The notes beneath the pieces are model-generated. The model was not told the origin of the DNA, ran no database searches, and was given only the letters and a program-made list of their open reading frames with translations. From assembly GCA_965232485.1 (NCBI GenBank), contig OZ246975.1, forward strand, positions 2,356,001-2,420,000: DNA of 64,000 nt, in the 5' to 3' direction. Origin of the DNA: VXPQ01 sp965232485. Lineage in GTDB: Bacteria; Bacteroidota; Rhodothermia; Rhodothermales; VXPQ01. This document shows positions 48,140 to 58,442 of the stretch, piece after piece (within the stretch, counting starts at the first letter, position 1; each line of letters begins with the position of its first letter). The translations under genes and the position numbers were made by a program.

Positions 48140-50146
48140 ATGCCCTTTCGTTTTCTGTTTGCTCCCTGTTTTGCAGCGCTTGGGGTTGCGTTGTTGGCCG
48201 GGTGCGTCCCGGCCAACCTTGCAGGCGTAGCGCAAACGACCCATATCGAACAGGTCGCCAATCGGCCCATTCCCTGGGAGATTACGCCCCCCGACCATTA
48301 CCGGCAGGCGATTCTCGAGGGGACGCGTTCCGCCACGGGCGAACCCGGCCTGAATTACTGGACACAGGAAGCACGCTATGTACTGAATGCCCGCGTCTTT
48401 CCCGTGACCGGCTTGCTGGACGGCAGCGGCTCCATTACCTATACGAACCATTCGCCGGATACGCTTTCTCGTCTTTACCTGGAGATCGCGCAGAATTTTC
48501 ATGCGCCGGGCGCCCGCCGCGCCGAAGCGGCGGAGGTGACCGGGGGCATGGCGATCCGCCGCGTGGCGGCGCAGGGCGAGGAACTGCCGCTTGGCCCCGT
48601 TCCCGAAGGGCCGAATTTCCAGATTGGCGGGACCAATATGATGTTGACGTTGCCGCAGCCGATCGCTTCGGGAGAAACCGTAACGATAGATATCGAATGG
48701 CATTTCAACATTCCGCGGGTCGGCGCGGGAGGGCGCATGGGGCGCGGCGGGGACAACCTGATTTTTCTTGCCTACTGGTATCCGACCATGACCGTGTACG
48801 ACGATGTGGCGGGCTGGCATACGGAGGAGTTTACGGGCGTGTCCGAATTTTATCACGGTTTCGCCGATTATGACCTTACGGTTGAGATTCCGGAAGGATG
48901 GATCGTAGCCTCTACCGGCGTTTTGCAGAATCCCGAGGAGACGCTGGCTCCGGCCATCCTCGACCGGTTGCATGCGGCATGGGAGAGCGATAGCCCGATG
49001 CAGGTGATCGGCCCGGACGATTTTGCCGAGGCGGGGACGGCCGCAACCGAGGACGGGTTGTTGCGCTGGCGTTTCGCGGCGGACAATGTGCGCGACGTGG
49101 CCTTCAGCGCGACGCGGGAGTCCATTTGGGAGGCGGGCCGTACGTCCGTCGGCGATCGCGACGGCGACGGCGAAGAGGATTTTACCCGGATCAATACGTT
49201 CTATCGCGAAGCGGCGCCGCTTTGGGCGGACGTGACGGCGTATCAGCAGCATGCGATCCGGCGCCATTCCCGGAATACCGGTTTTGCCTACCCGTGGCCG
49301 CATATGACCGCCGTGGAGGGCGCGGAGATTATTGGGGGCGGGATGGAATATCCCATGATGACCCTGATGGGGGACTACAATGCCCGCGGCGATAGTGCAT
49401 TGTACAACGTGACGGCGCACGAACTGGCCCACATGTGGATTCCGATGATTGTCGGTACGAACGAACGACAATTCAGCTGGATGGACGAAGGATTCACCAC
49501 CTTCCACGAAAACGACGCCCGCATGGATTACCATCCGGGCCGCAACCATTATTTTCCGGATCAGCAAATCTATGCGGCAGTGGCTCGGCAACGCAGGGAG
49601 GGGGCCATGATGCGGCACGCCGGCTACCACGCCACGTCTGTGGCGTTCACGGTCGCTTCCTACATGAAGCCCGCCACGATGCTGGCGGCCTTGCGGGCCG
49701 TGCTGGGCGAGGAGATATTTTACGAGGCCACCCGGACGTTCATCGCCGAGTGGGCGTACAAGCACCCGTACCCATGGGACCTGTTTAATACGTTCGAGCG
49801 GGTTTCCGGGCGCGATCTGGACTGGTTCTGGCGTTCGTGGTATTACGAAACCTGGACGCTTGACCAAGCCATTGAAGACGTACGTACGGAAGGCGGCGAA
49901 ACGATCATTACGGTGCGCGACCATGGGTTGGCGCCCATGCCGGTGTTTCTCGCCATCGAATTGGCGTCCGGCGAGGTGATTGGGAGGCGGATTCCCGTTA
50001 CGTCCTGGCTGAATGGCGCCACCACCGCTTCCTTTACGCTTGCCACGGACAGTCCCGTCGTGCGCGTTGTGATCGACCCGGAGAGCCTGTTGCCGGACAT
50101 GGATGTATCGAACAATAGCTGGGCAGTCGAGGGAGCGGACGAGTAA
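48140..50146 (+). CDS. M1-family metallopeptidase, lipoprotein
   Basis: 668 residues. Lipoprotein signal peptide with lipobox VALLAGC (Cys about residue 22). M1 features: exopeptidase-type GGGMEYPMMTLMG and zinc motif TAHELAHMWIP with the second Glu 18 residues later in WMDEGFTTFHEND. N-terminal beta domain and a C-terminal helical-plus-beta part. Cell-envelope aminopeptidase, likely exposed to the periplasm. It follows the S41 protease by 60 bases on the same strand, so the two may be cotranscribed. Confidence 0.92.
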   Translation: MPFRFLFAPCFAALGVALLAGCVPANLAGVAQTTHIEQVANRPIPWEITPPDHYRQAILEGTRSATGEPGLNYWTQEARYVLNARVFPVTGLLDGSGSITYTNHSPDTLSRLYLEIAQNFHAPGARRAEAAEVTGGMAIRRVAAQGEELPLGPVPEGPNFQIGGTNMMLTLPQPIASGETVTIDIEWHFNIPRVGAGGRMGRGGDNLIFLAYWYPTMTVYDDVAGWHTEEFTGVSEFYHGFADYDLTVEIPEGWIVASTGVLQNPEETLAPAILDRLHAAWESDSPMQVIGPDDFAEAGTAATEDGLLRWRFAADNVRDVAFSATRESIWEAGRTSVGDRDGDGEEDFTRINTFYREAAPLWADVTAYQQHAIRRHSRNTGFAYPWPHMTAVEGAEIIGGGMEYPMMTLMGDYNARGDSALYNVTAHELAHMWIPMIVGTNERQFSWMDEGFTTFHENDARMDYHPGRNHYFPDQQIYAAVARQRREGAMMRHAGYHATSVAFTVASYMKPATMLAALRAVLGEEIFYEATRTFIAEWAYKHPYPWDLFNTFERVSGRDLDWFWRSWYYETWTLDQAIEDVRTEGGETIITVRDHGLAPMPVFLAIELASGEVIGRRIPVTSWLNGATTASFTLATDSPVVRVVIDPESLLPDMDVSNNSWAVEGADE

Positions 50147-50149
50147 TCC

Positions 50150-53032
50150 CTACCGAAGCGCGTCAAGCAGAATTTCCGCCGGGTGCAGCGCCTGCCGCTG
50201 CGTGGTATCGGCAATCTGGGCGCGGCACGAAATACCGGCTGCGGCGACGAGCGTGTCTTTTGGCGCATTCCGCACCGCCGGGGCAAGCCGGCGCTCCGCC
50301 ATGGCGATGGACAGATCGTAATGCTCTGCTTCGTAGCCGAAGGCGCCGGCCATGCCGCAGCACCCGGAATCGATGGGAAGCACTTTGTAGTTCGGGGGCA
50401 GTTCGAGGCAGGCCGCCGTCGCGTTCGCGCCGCGCAGGGCTTTCTGGTGGCAATGCTCGTGCAGGAGTACGTCGCGGGCTTCGTCGGTCCAGGACGCCGC
50501 CGAGGGAAAGGCGTCCGCCCGGTCGATCACGAATTCCTCAAAGGTAAATACCTGCTCCGCAAGGCGGGCTGCGCGCGCGTCGCCGGGCAAGAGCGTTTGG
50601 GCTTCGTCGCGGAACGTAAGGATGCAACTGGGTTCGAGGCCGACCACGGGAAGGCCTTGTTCGGCCCATGGGTGCAGGGCGTCCACGGTTTGCCGGACCT
50701 GTTGCCGCGCTGCGTCCAGAAATCCCTTCGTGAACAGGGGGCGTCCGCAACAAAGCATTTCCGGCGCCACGCGCACGGAAAAGCCGATTCGCTGGAGAAA
50801 TTCTGCGGCGGCGCGGGCCGTTTCGGGGTGGTGCCAGTTGTTGAACGTATCGACGAAAAGCAGGACGGGCGGGCTGTCCGAAGGGGCGTGTCGCGGCGCC
50901 TGCTTCGCAAACCATTGCGTGAACGGCTCGGCGGCGAACGCGGGCAATGCGCGGCGGGCGGAAATCCCCATGGCGCGTTCAAGCAGTCGCCGGGCGCTCT
51001 GGTTTTGTTGTAATTTATTGACGAGGCGGGCTGCGCTCCGAGGCGTCCGCCGGATCATTTGCGGCATGTGCGCGAAGAACTGCGCGCGCCGGGACGGCGC
51101 ATGTTTTTTCCAGTACATGCCAAGCCATTCAGACTTGATCCGGGCCATATCCACATTCGAGGGGCATTCCGTTTTGCATCCCTTGCACTGAATGCACAGG
51201 TCCATCACTTCGTACATGCGTTTTCCCGTCAGCGCTTCCCGGGGCAGTCCGCCGGAGAGGGCTTCGCGCAGCGCATTGGCCCGTCCCCGCGTATTGTCCT
51301 GCTCGTTCCGCGTGACCATGAACGGCGGACACATCGTGCCGGCGTCGAGCTTGCGGCAGGCTCCGTTGCCGTTGCACAATTCGACCGCCCGCGCGAACCC
51401 GCCCTGATCGGAAAAATCGAGTCGTTCCATCACCGGAAGCGTTTCGTATTCCGGGCCCATGCGCAGGTGTTCGGTCATGGGCGGAGCCTCAACGATTTTG
51501 CCCGGGTTGAGCAGACCGCGAGGATCGAAAAGTTGCTTCGTTTCCTGGTAGGCCCGGTACAGGGCCGCGCCAAGCAGTGGTTCGATGAATTCGCTGCGGG
51601 CCAGTCCGTCCCCGTGTTCTGACGAGATCGTTCCGCCGAACCGCCGCGCGAGTTCCATGGAGCCTTGCGCAATGTCGCGCATTTTCGCTACATCCCTGGC
51701 GTCCTTCGTGTTGATGAACGGGCGGATGTGGAGGGTCCCGGCGGAGGCATGGGCGTACAGGACGGTGCGGGTCTCCTGCAAAAGCGACAGGAGCGCCGCC
51801 ACATATTCGGCGAGATGCTCGACCGGCACGGACGCGTCTTCGATAAAGGCGATGGGTTTGTGCTCGCCCTCGACGCCCATGATCAGGCCCAGGCCTTCCT
51901 TGCGTACGGCCCATACGTTGGCGATTTCTTCCGGCGTACGGGCGGGGACGACCGCATACCCGGCGCGGTTGCGCGCAAGCGTTCGCCGGAGGTCGTTCAG
52001 CCGGGCGGCAAGTTCGTCTTCGTTGTCGCCGAAATATTCTGTGATGAGCACCGCCTCCGGATTGCCCTCAATGAATGTGAGGCGATGTGCAAACCCCGGC
52101 GCGCGTCGGGTCTGTTCGATGGCAATGCCGTCGAAGAGTTCGATTGCCGAAGGGTTGGTTTCGAGGATGGTCGTTACGGATTCGAGCGCTTCTCTGAGCG
52201 TTGCGAAGTGCGCGACGCCCAGCGCCGATCGCTTCGGGCGTTCGACCACCTGCAACCGGATTTCTTTGGTGACGGCCAGCGTGCCTTCGCTGCCGCACAG
52301 GAGGCGGGCCGGGTTGCGGGAGGCTTTGTCGAGGAGATGTTCCAGACGATACCCGCTGTTGCGGCGCCAGTGTCGGGGCGTATCCCGGCGGATCGTTTCG
52401 GCATGTGTTTCGAGGAGCCGGTCCAGTCCCCGAAAAATGTGTCCTTCGCGTCCGCCGGCGCGGGCGCGTTGCTTCCAGCGCTCGGGGGAGGTTTCTTCGA
52501 GGCGGACCAGGGCGCCGTCGTCGAGAAAGACGTCCAGCGCGCGCACATGGTCGATCGTATTCCCGTACAGAATGGAATGGGCGCCTGTCGCGTTGTTGCC
52601 GACCATGCCGCCAAGCGTGGCCCGGTTGCTGCTCGCGGGGTCTGGTCCCGCCATCAGTCCGCGGGGCGCCAGCGCCGCATTGAGGCGGTCCAGCACCAGC
52701 CCGGGCTGCACGCGAACTTGCCGTGCTTCCTCGTTTATTTCCAGAATGCGGTCGAGGCGCTTCGTAAAGTCGATGACCAAGGCTTCCGCCACCGTTTGTC
52801 CGGCCAGGGAGGATCCGCCGCCGCGCGGCAGCACCGGCATCCCGAAACGCCCGGCTTCCTCAATCGCCGCCTGCACATCGTCCATGGTTCGCGGAACCAG
52901 CACGGCGCGCGGCGTCATGCGATAGATGCTGGCGTCGGTTGCGTACAGCGCGCGCGACATCTCGTCGCAAAGCAGTTCGCCCGCAATGCGGGGCGCAAGC
53001 GCATGCCGAAAGTCCTGCAAGGCGTCGTTCAT
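50150..53032 (-). CDS. FAD-binding and (Fe-S)-binding oxidoreductase (GlcD/D-lactate dehydrogenase type)
   Basis: About 960 residues from ATG 53032 (MNDALQDFRHALAPRIAGEL); a TTG 18 bases earlier is less likely. FAD PCMH domain: VLPRGGGSSLAGQTVAEALV and DPASSNRATLGGMVGNNATG. FAD-linked C-domain follows. Then two iron-sulfur segments: CNGNGACRKLDAGTMCPPF and CIQCKGCKTECPSNVDMARI. The C-terminal half has two CCG-type cysteine domains (EMLCCGRPLFTKGFLD; PIDSGCCGMAGAFGYE, preceded by HEHCHQKALRG). This is the fused D-lactate/2-hydroxyglutarate or glycolate-type dehydrogenase feeding electrons to quinone; substrate not resolvable. Confidence 0.92.
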   Translation of the reverse strand: MNDALQDFRHALAPRIAGELLCDEMSRALYATDASIYRMTPRAVLVPRTMDDVQAAIEEAGRFGMPVLPRGGGSSLAGQTVAEALVIDFTKRLDRILEINEEARQVRVQPGLVLDRLNAALAPRGLMAGPDPASSNRATLGGMVGNNATGAHSILYGNTIDHVRALDVFLDDGALVRLEETSPERWKQRARAGGREGHIFRGLDRLLETHAETIRRDTPRHWRRNSGYRLEHLLDKASRNPARLLCGSEGTLAVTKEIRLQVVERPKRSALGVAHFATLREALESVTTILETNPSAIELFDGIAIEQTRRAPGFAHRLTFIEGNPEAVLITEYFGDNEDELAARLNDLRRTLARNRAGYAVVPARTPEEIANVWAVRKEGLGLIMGVEGEHKPIAFIEDASVPVEHLAEYVAALLSLLQETRTVLYAHASAGTLHIRPFINTKDARDVAKMRDIAQGSMELARRFGGTISSEHGDGLARSEFIEPLLGAALYRAYQETKQLFDPRGLLNPGKIVEAPPMTEHLRMGPEYETLPVMERLDFSDQGGFARAVELCNGNGACRKLDAGTMCPPFMVTRNEQDNTRGRANALREALSGGLPREALTGKRMYEVMDLCIQCKGCKTECPSNVDMARIKSEWLGMYWKKHAPSRRAQFFAHMPQMIRRTPRSAARLVNKLQQNQSARRLLERAMGISARRALPAFAAEPFTQWFAKQAPRHAPSDSPPVLLFVDTFNNWHHPETARAAAEFLQRIGFSVRVAPEMLCCGRPLFTKGFLDAARQQVRQTVDALHPWAEQGLPVVGLEPSCILTFRDEAQTLLPGDARAARLAEQVFTFEEFVIDRADAFPSAASWTDEARDVLLHEHCHQKALRGANATAACLELPPNYKVLPIDSGCCGMAGAFGYEAEHYDLSIAMAERRLAPAVRNAPKDTLVAAAGISCRAQIADTTQRQALHPAEILLDALR

Positions 53033-53052
53033 GCGTGTCTTCCCATGCAATC

Positions 53053-54450
53053 TTACAATTCGATGGGTATTCCCTCCTCAGGGACCGCGACGCGAATGTC
53101 CGGGTGAAAAAACCGGATGTTTTCGGCCATCCAGGTTCGGGCGTCCGTCTCGCCGTGCACGAGCGCGACGGTTTCGGGCGCCAGCCGTTCGACCAGTTCG
53201 ATGAGGTCGCGTCGGTGACTGTGTCCGCTGAAGCGAAATCGCTGGACTTCGCAACGCACAGGTTGCGGCGGTTTCGTCCGGTCGAGTTGCACTTCGGCGT
53301 TTTCGCCTTGCTCCGCAGCGGCAAGGAGTTGGGCCGCCGGGGAATCTTCCTTGGCGAATCCCACCAGAAAGATCGCATTTTTTTCGTCTTCGACGAGGCG
53401 GCGCGCCAGCGTGTTGGATATGGTGCGTTCGAACATCATGCCGCTGGCCGCCACATGGATGGCTGGTCCCTGTAACGCCCGGTTGCGCAAGGCCGGTTTG
53501 TAGGGCAGCCGCATCTGCTCCACATCGAACACCTTGAATTCCTCGTCGAGGCGGGGCGTGTTGAAGCGCGTACGATCGTAGATCTCGGCGAACGCCCGCA
53601 TGGAACCGGCGGTATAGACCGGAATGTCCGCCGGAATCCGTCCCCGTTTCTTGAACCGGTCAATAAGGGCAAGAATTTCCTGTGCGCGTCCGAAGGCGAA
53701 CGAAGGAATGAGCGCCGTGCCGCCCCGCTCCAGCACCTTCGTCAGGGCCTGGGCGAATTTCTTTTCTTCTGCCTTGCGCGAGGTCAGTTCGGCGTCGGCG
53801 TCGGCTCCCAGCGTGGATTCGAGGATCAATATATCTACGGGAGGGTCTGGATAATCTCCTCCCGGGACAATGGATTGCGCGTGTCGATTGGTGTCGCTCG
53901 TGTAGAATGCTCGCCGGGTTCGTCCATTGGCTTCCCAGGAAAAAAGGACGCCGGCGGCGCCCAGCACATGCCCGGCATGGTAGAACCGCGCCGCGACCTG
54001 GCATTGGCCGCGAAGTCCGGTTACGTCGAAATCGGTATTGAGGTCGTGCGGGGCGTACAGGAATTGCTGTTCTTCCAGTTCTTCTTCGTGAAAAAGGGGC
54101 GCGTGGATCGACGTTCCCTCCTGGAGTTTGCGTTGTTGCAGGCGCGCGGAAGCGGGGAGCACGAAATCTGTCAAGTCGCGCGTAGCCCGCGTCATATGAA
54201 CGCGCACATGCGGAAAATGCTGGATCAGCACCGGCAGCGAACCGATGTGGTCGTGATGCGCATGCGTAACCAGTACATGGTCCACATGCCAGTCGAGCCG
54301 TTTGTGGATCATGTTGAAATCCGGCAACGAATCCGGCCCTTCCGCATCGGGATCGGCTCCCGCATCAATGAGAATGCCCGTATTGCCGATCAGCGCAAGG
54401 TGACAGCTGGCGCCGATGGCCTCCGTTTTCCCCAGAGAAACAAACTGCAT
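53053..54450 (-). CDS. Metallo-beta-lactamase/beta-CASP nuclease
   Basis: 465 residues. Zinc site HAHHDH (VLVTHAHHDHIGSLPVLIQH) with further ligands in FYHAGHVLGAAGVLF and the Asp in AFYTSDTNRH. Beta-CASP cap (LIPSFAFGRAQEILALIDRF; IPVYTAGSMRAFAEIYD; IHVAASGMMFERT) and RMMBL-like C-terminus (FRFSGHSHRRDLIELVERLA; ALVHGETDARTWM). Bacterial YsgG/CPSF-type RNase. Stop 20 bases upstream of the start of the FAD dehydrogenase gene. Confidence 0.9.
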   Translation of the reverse strand: MQFVSLGKTEAIGASCHLALIGNTGILIDAGADPDAEGPDSLPDFNMIHKRLDWHVDHVLVTHAHHDHIGSLPVLIQHFPHVRVHMTRATRDLTDFVLPASARLQQRKLQEGTSIHAPLFHEEELEEQQFLYAPHDLNTDFDVTGLRGQCQVAARFYHAGHVLGAAGVLFSWEANGRTRRAFYTSDTNRHAQSIVPGGDYPDPPVDILILESTLGADADAELTSRKAEEKKFAQALTKVLERGGTALIPSFAFGRAQEILALIDRFKKRGRIPADIPVYTAGSMRAFAEIYDRTRFNTPRLDEEFKVFDVEQMRLPYKPALRNRALQGPAIHVAASGMMFERTISNTLARRLVEDEKNAIFLVGFAKEDSPAAQLLAAAEQGENAEVQLDRTKPPQPVRCEVQRFRFSGHSHRRDLIELVERLAPETVALVHGETDARTWMAENIRFFHPDIRVAVPEEGIPIEL

Positions 54451-54463
54451 TTCCTACCCGCCG

Positions 54464-55129
54464 TTACGGTGTTGCTGAGGCGGCTGCTTCGTACTCCCGC
54501 CAGTCGGCGAGGAACCGCTCCAGTCCAATGTCTGTGAGCGGGTGATGAAGCAATTTCTTGATCACGCCAAGCGGCATGGTGGCTACGTCCGCCCCGACGA
54601 GGGCCGCTTCGACCACGTGCAGCGGGTGCCGAATGGAGGCCGCCAGCACCTCCGTGGCGAAGTCGTACTGCCGGTATATCCGGACGATCTGCTCAATGAG
54701 CTCCATGCCGTTCGAGGAAATGTCGTCGAGGCGTCCGATAAACGGGCTGATGTAATTGGCGCCCGCCTTGGCGGCGATGAGGGCCTGCGTCGGCGAGAAA
54801 CAAAGGGTGCAATTGGTCCGGACGCCTTCTTCCGAACAGGTTTTCAGGGCCTTGATCCCGTCGGGAATGAGCGGCACTTTCACCACGACATTTTTGTGAA
54901 TGGGCGCCAGTTGCCGCGCCTGCTCCATGATTCCGTCGTAATCGACGGCGGTGACTTCCGCGGATACGTCCCCATCCACCAGTTCGCAAATGCGGTAGAT
55001 GTGCTCGTGAAAATTTACGTTGCCCGCTTTTCTCATGAGCGACGGGTTTGTGGTTACGCCGTCCAGTACCCCCAGAGAGGCGGCCTCGCGGATTTCCTCC
55101 AGGTCCGCAGTGTCTACGAAAAATTTCAT
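54464..55129 (-). CDS. Transaldolase, short (TalC/fructose-6-phosphate aldolase-like) form
   Basis: 221 residues, the short family. Active-site Lys in NVVVKVPLIPDGIKAL; first strand MKFFVDTADLEEIREA and GVTTNPSLMRK; ending region GADVATMPLGVIKKLLHHPL. Interconverts sugar phosphates in the non-oxidative pentose phosphate pathway. 13 bases separate it from the beta-CASP gene, so an operon is likely. Confidence 0.93.
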   Translation of the reverse strand: MKFFVDTADLEEIREAASLGVLDGVTTNPSLMRKAGNVNFHEHIYRICELVDGDVSAEVTAVDYDGIMEQARQLAPIHKNVVVKVPLIPDGIKALKTCSEEGVRTNCTLCFSPTQALIAAKAGANYISPFIGRLDDISSNGMELIEQIVRIYRQYDFATEVLAASIRHPLHVVEAALVGADVATMPLGVIKKLLHHPLTDIGLERFLADWREYEAAASATP

Positions 55130-55231
55130 GGCGAAGCGACGATGTGATCGGAAGCGATGCGAGAAACAGGTTCCGTGTAATGATACGCAACGAGGGATTG
55201 GGATTCGAATCTTTTCGCGTTTCTTGCGCGA

Positions 55232-56989
55232 TTATGCGGGCGGTTCCGCCTCTACGGTTCGCTTGACGACCAGCATGGTGAGGTCGTCGGACAATTCCTC
55301 GACATTCCCTGTAAATTTCGCAATGTCCTTATGGACCATATCCACAATATCCGCCGCCGATTCCGTATGCGCTCGCCGGAGTACGGCTTCAAGGCGGTCT
55401 TCGCAGTACTCTTCGCCGGAAGGGTTCATGGCCTCTGTCACGCCGTCCGTGAACAGTATCGCGACATCGCCCGGTTCCAGGCGCACCGCGCCGCGTTCGT
55501 ACCCCGCCCGATCCATCACGCCCAGCAGCAATCCGCCTTGGGTCAGCAATTCCGTAGCGCCGTTTCGTCGCATGATCAGGGGGGGATTGTGTCCCGCATT
55601 CACGTATTCCATATAGCCGGAGTCAAGGTGCAGAATGGCCATGAAAAACGTAATGAACCGGTCCGTATCGGTGTTCTCGCAGGTGACGCGATTGATATGT
55701 CCCACCGCTTGCTCTATGGTCATCTTCATGGGCAGCACGACATGCAAGCTGGCTTGCAAATTCGCCATGAGGAGCGCGGCGGGCATGCCTTTGCCCGTCA
55801 CGTCGGCAATAGCAAGCAGGAGCCGTTCTCCTTTGAGTCGCACCACATCGTAGTAGTCGCCCCCTACGACACGGCTTGGCTTGGCGAGCGCGGCGACTTC
55901 GTACGGGTCTGCGCCAGGGGTTTCCTGGGGCAAGAGCCGTTCCTGAATGCGCCGCGCGATGCGCATTTCTTCCTCCAGGCGTTTTTTCTCGATCTGTTCT
56001 TCGATCAGAAAGGAATTTTGCACCGAAACCAGCGTAAGATTGCCCAGGGCAGACAGAAATTCGATGTCTGCGGGGGTATACGATTGTCCGCTGCGCTTGG
56101 GACCGAGGCATAAGGCGCCGCACGGCTGGCCCTGGTGTTGCAGGGGGAGGGCGAGGATCAATCCGAGGTCCCGGAGTCCTGTTCGGGCGTCGTCGGAAGG
56201 CGTTGCCTCGTCGTCCAGCAGTATGAGGCGTTCCAGCGTACAGAGTCGTTGCGCCAGCGCGGGCGCCATCTGCTCCGACAAGCCTCCAGATGCGGTTATG
56301 AACATATCCGCATGGTCCGGGCCGTCGTTTGTTCGGGTTCGGCGCACCAGAAACATGTGTCGGGACGCCAGCATTTGTCCCATCAGGGCGAAGGAGAGCA
56401 ACTTGACGAGCCGCTCCCGGTCGATGGCGGCGTTGAACTCTTGCGACAGATCGAAAAGCGTATTCAGTTCCTGAATCCGCGCATCCAGGTCGCGGTTCGC
56501 CAGCTGCAATTCTTCCACCATCAGGGAGTTGTGCACTGCCGTGGAGGACATATGCACGAGCGATCGGATGAATTCCAGTTCGAACGGGTCGTATGGTTCG
56601 CCCGTCGCTTTGCGACCGGTGGCGAGCATGCCGATTTCCCGGTTTCCGAACCGGATCGGCGCAGCCAGCTCCAGCTCGTGTTTCCGCAACGCATCCGGCG
56701 CCTCTGCGCCCGTCAGCACGGCGTCCTCCGGTATGTCCGGGATTTCGAGCACAACGCCTTCCTGGAGCGTCTTTACGTTTCTCGTGGCGGCTACGCGGTA
56801 TCCGTTTTCGACCGGATCGCGCATCAGCACGGCGGCCCGGGTCGTCAGCAGTTTGCTCATGACGGTCAGGAGCAGACTGTTCAGCACGAACTTCAGATCG
56901 AGCGATGTGCTTAGCAGGCGGCTTGTTTCGTACAGCGCGCGCAGGTCGAAGCGTTCGCTTCGCATGAGGGACGTATCCGGATCGGGCAT
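55232..56989 (-). CDS. GAF-domain SpoIIE-type PP2C phosphatase
   Basis: 585 residues. Two regulatory GAF-like regions in the first 330 residues (RALYETSRLLSTSLDLKFVL; ALPLQHQGQPCGALCLGPKR), a helical linker (KKRLEEEMRIARRIQERLLP), then the PP2C core: SRVVGGDYYDVVRLKGERLL, IADVTGKGMPAALLMANLQA, YVNAGHNPPLIM and ILFTDGVTEAMNPSGEEY, all the metal-binding Asp residues in place. RsbU/RsbP-type partner-switching phosphatase that would dephosphorylate an STAS antagonist, none of which is in the window. Ends REQ-free; cytosolic. Confidence 0.9.
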   Translation of the reverse strand: MPDPDTSLMRSERFDLRALYETSRLLSTSLDLKFVLNSLLLTVMSKLLTTRAAVLMRDPVENGYRVAATRNVKTLQEGVVLEIPDIPEDAVLTGAEAPDALRKHELELAAPIRFGNREIGMLATGRKATGEPYDPFELEFIRSLVHMSSTAVHNSLMVEELQLANRDLDARIQELNTLFDLSQEFNAAIDRERLVKLLSFALMGQMLASRHMFLVRRTRTNDGPDHADMFITASGGLSEQMAPALAQRLCTLERLILLDDEATPSDDARTGLRDLGLILALPLQHQGQPCGALCLGPKRSGQSYTPADIEFLSALGNLTLVSVQNSFLIEEQIEKKRLEEEMRIARRIQERLLPQETPGADPYEVAALAKPSRVVGGDYYDVVRLKGERLLLAIADVTGKGMPAALLMANLQASLHVVLPMKMTIEQAVGHINRVTCENTDTDRFITFFMAILHLDSGYMEYVNAGHNPPLIMRRNGATELLTQGGLLLGVMDRAGYERGAVRLEPGDVAILFTDGVTEAMNPSGEEYCEDRLEAVLRRAHTESAADIVDMVHKDIAKFTGNVEELSDDLTMLVVKRTVEAEPPA

Positions 56990-57129
56990 GCGCGTCGGGC
57001 AGAATATCCTCTGCGAGCAATGTATGGATGTACGTGACGCCGTCTGTGCGCGACGAAGCGAACCGTTGCGCGGAGACGGCGGTTTTTATGTGTGTCCCGG
57101 GCAGGCGCGACCCCGTCCTGCGGCGTTTG

Positions 57130-57642
57130 TCACGACGGAAAAAGCGGTGGTTCGTCGTCGAGGTGCACGACGTCCGCCTTGCGGGCGCTTCCGTCGGCTA
57201 TTTCCAGCAATACGCAGGTCTTGACCTGGTGCAGCCCTTTTCGGCCCGCCGCGCCGGGGTTCATATACAGCATGCCCGGAGGATTGCGCACCCGTTCGAT
57301 GCGCAGGATGTGGCTGTGTCCGCAGATGAAGATATCCGGCGGATCTGCGGCAAGCGCTCCGGCGATGGCGGGATCCCAGCGCCCCGGCCTGCCCCCGATA
57401 TGCGTCATGCAGATGCGGACGCCTTCCATTTCCGCGCGCAAGACGCCGGTGGCGCGGAACCGTACGCCAGGTCCGTCCACATTGCCCCAGACCGCCTTGA
57501 CGGGCGCGATTTCTCCCAGCCGGTCCAGGATCGCTGCGTCGCCGACGTCGCCGGCATGGAGAATGCAATCCACCCCGTCGAAATACGTTGCGACCGCCGG
57601 GTGCAAATAGCCGTGCGTGTCCGAGATGACGCCAATCTTCAC
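57130..57642 (-). CDS. YfcE/MJ0936-type phosphodiesterase
   Basis: 170 residues. Metallophosphoesterase motifs in order: IGVISDTHGYLHPAV, ILHAGDVGD, AVWGNVDGPGV, RICMTHIGGRPG, FICGHSHIL. All five metal-binding motifs are present. Small family hydrolysing phosphodiesters. Its start is 57 bases upstream (in coordinate terms below) of the UPF0173 gene end, same strand. Confidence 0.92.
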   Translation of the reverse strand: MKIGVISDTHGYLHPAVATYFDGVDCILHAGDVGDAAILDRLGEIAPVKAVWGNVDGPGVRFRATGVLRAEMEGVRICMTHIGGRPGRWDPAIAGALAADPPDIFICGHSHILRIERVRNPPGMLYMNPGAAGRKGLHQVKTCVLLEIADGSARKADVVHLDDEPPLFPS

Positions 57643-57698
57643 AGGGGTGTCCGGTTATTCTCTGAAAGCGGTGGGGGATTTGTTCTGAGCAGCCTGTC

Positions 57699-58385
57699 CT
57701 ATAGTTCGAGCGCATCTCCCGGCTCCATCGGATGCGCGGCGAATCCTGCTTCTTCCATGCGCCTGCGCCATTCGTTTACGTCTGTCTCAATGGGCGGAAA
57801 CGTATTATAATGCACCGGCACGGTGCGTTCGGGTCGTAGCAATCTGGCTGCGCGCACCGCGTCGCGAATGCCCGAGGTAAAACAATCGCCGATCGGCAGA
57901 ATCGCAAGGTCCAGGTCGAAATCCTCGCCCAGCCATTCCATTTCGGCGAAGGCGCAGGTGTCTCCCGCGGCGTATATCGACTTGCCGTCGGCCTCGAACA
58001 CGAATCCGTTCGGGTTGCCTCCGTAGCCCCCGTCGGGAAAGGAGGACGAATGCCGCGCATAGGTCTGGTGGGCCTTGCCCCAGTCGAACGCCCAGGAGCC
58101 TCCCGTATTCATGGCCAGCACATGGTCGTGTCCGTGTACCCTCGAAAAATAACTGGTGATTTCAAAATTGCTGACCACGAGTGCGCCGGATCGTTTGGCG
58201 ATGGCGGGCGCATCCCCAAGATGATCCTCATGCGCATGCGTAAGGAAAATGACGTCGGGGTTCAGATCGTCCGCCGATACGACGCCTTTCGCCCGAGGAT
58301 TTCCGGTGATCCAGGGGTCCACGAGGAGGGTCGCGCCCGCAGTTTCGAGCTGGAACGCGGAATGACCGAAATACACGAGTTTCAT
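57699..58385 (-). CDS. UPF0173-type metal-dependent hydrolase
   Basis: 228 residues beginning MKLVYFGHSAFQLETAGATL, the signature of this metallo-beta-lactamase group. Zinc motif in VIFLTHAHEDHLGDAP, later ligands in IYAAGDTCAFAEME and VPVHYNTFPPIETD. Conserved, substrate unknown. Same strand as the flanking phosphodiesterase and OPT transporter. Confidence 0.92.
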   Translation of the reverse strand: MKLVYFGHSAFQLETAGATLLVDPWITGNPRAKGVVSADDLNPDVIFLTHAHEDHLGDAPAIAKRSGALVVSNFEITSYFSRVHGHDHVLAMNTGGSWAFDWGKAHQTYARHSSSFPDGGYGGNPNGFVFEADGKSIYAAGDTCAFAEMEWLGEDFDLDLAILPIGDCFTSGIRDAVRAARLLRPERTVPVHYNTFPPIETDVNEWRRRMEEAGFAAHPMEPGDALEL

Positions 58386-58442
58386 AGATATACAGGCGGC
58401 GGTCGTCGCCGCGATGATTTAAGAAAAATGGCGTCTCGGCGA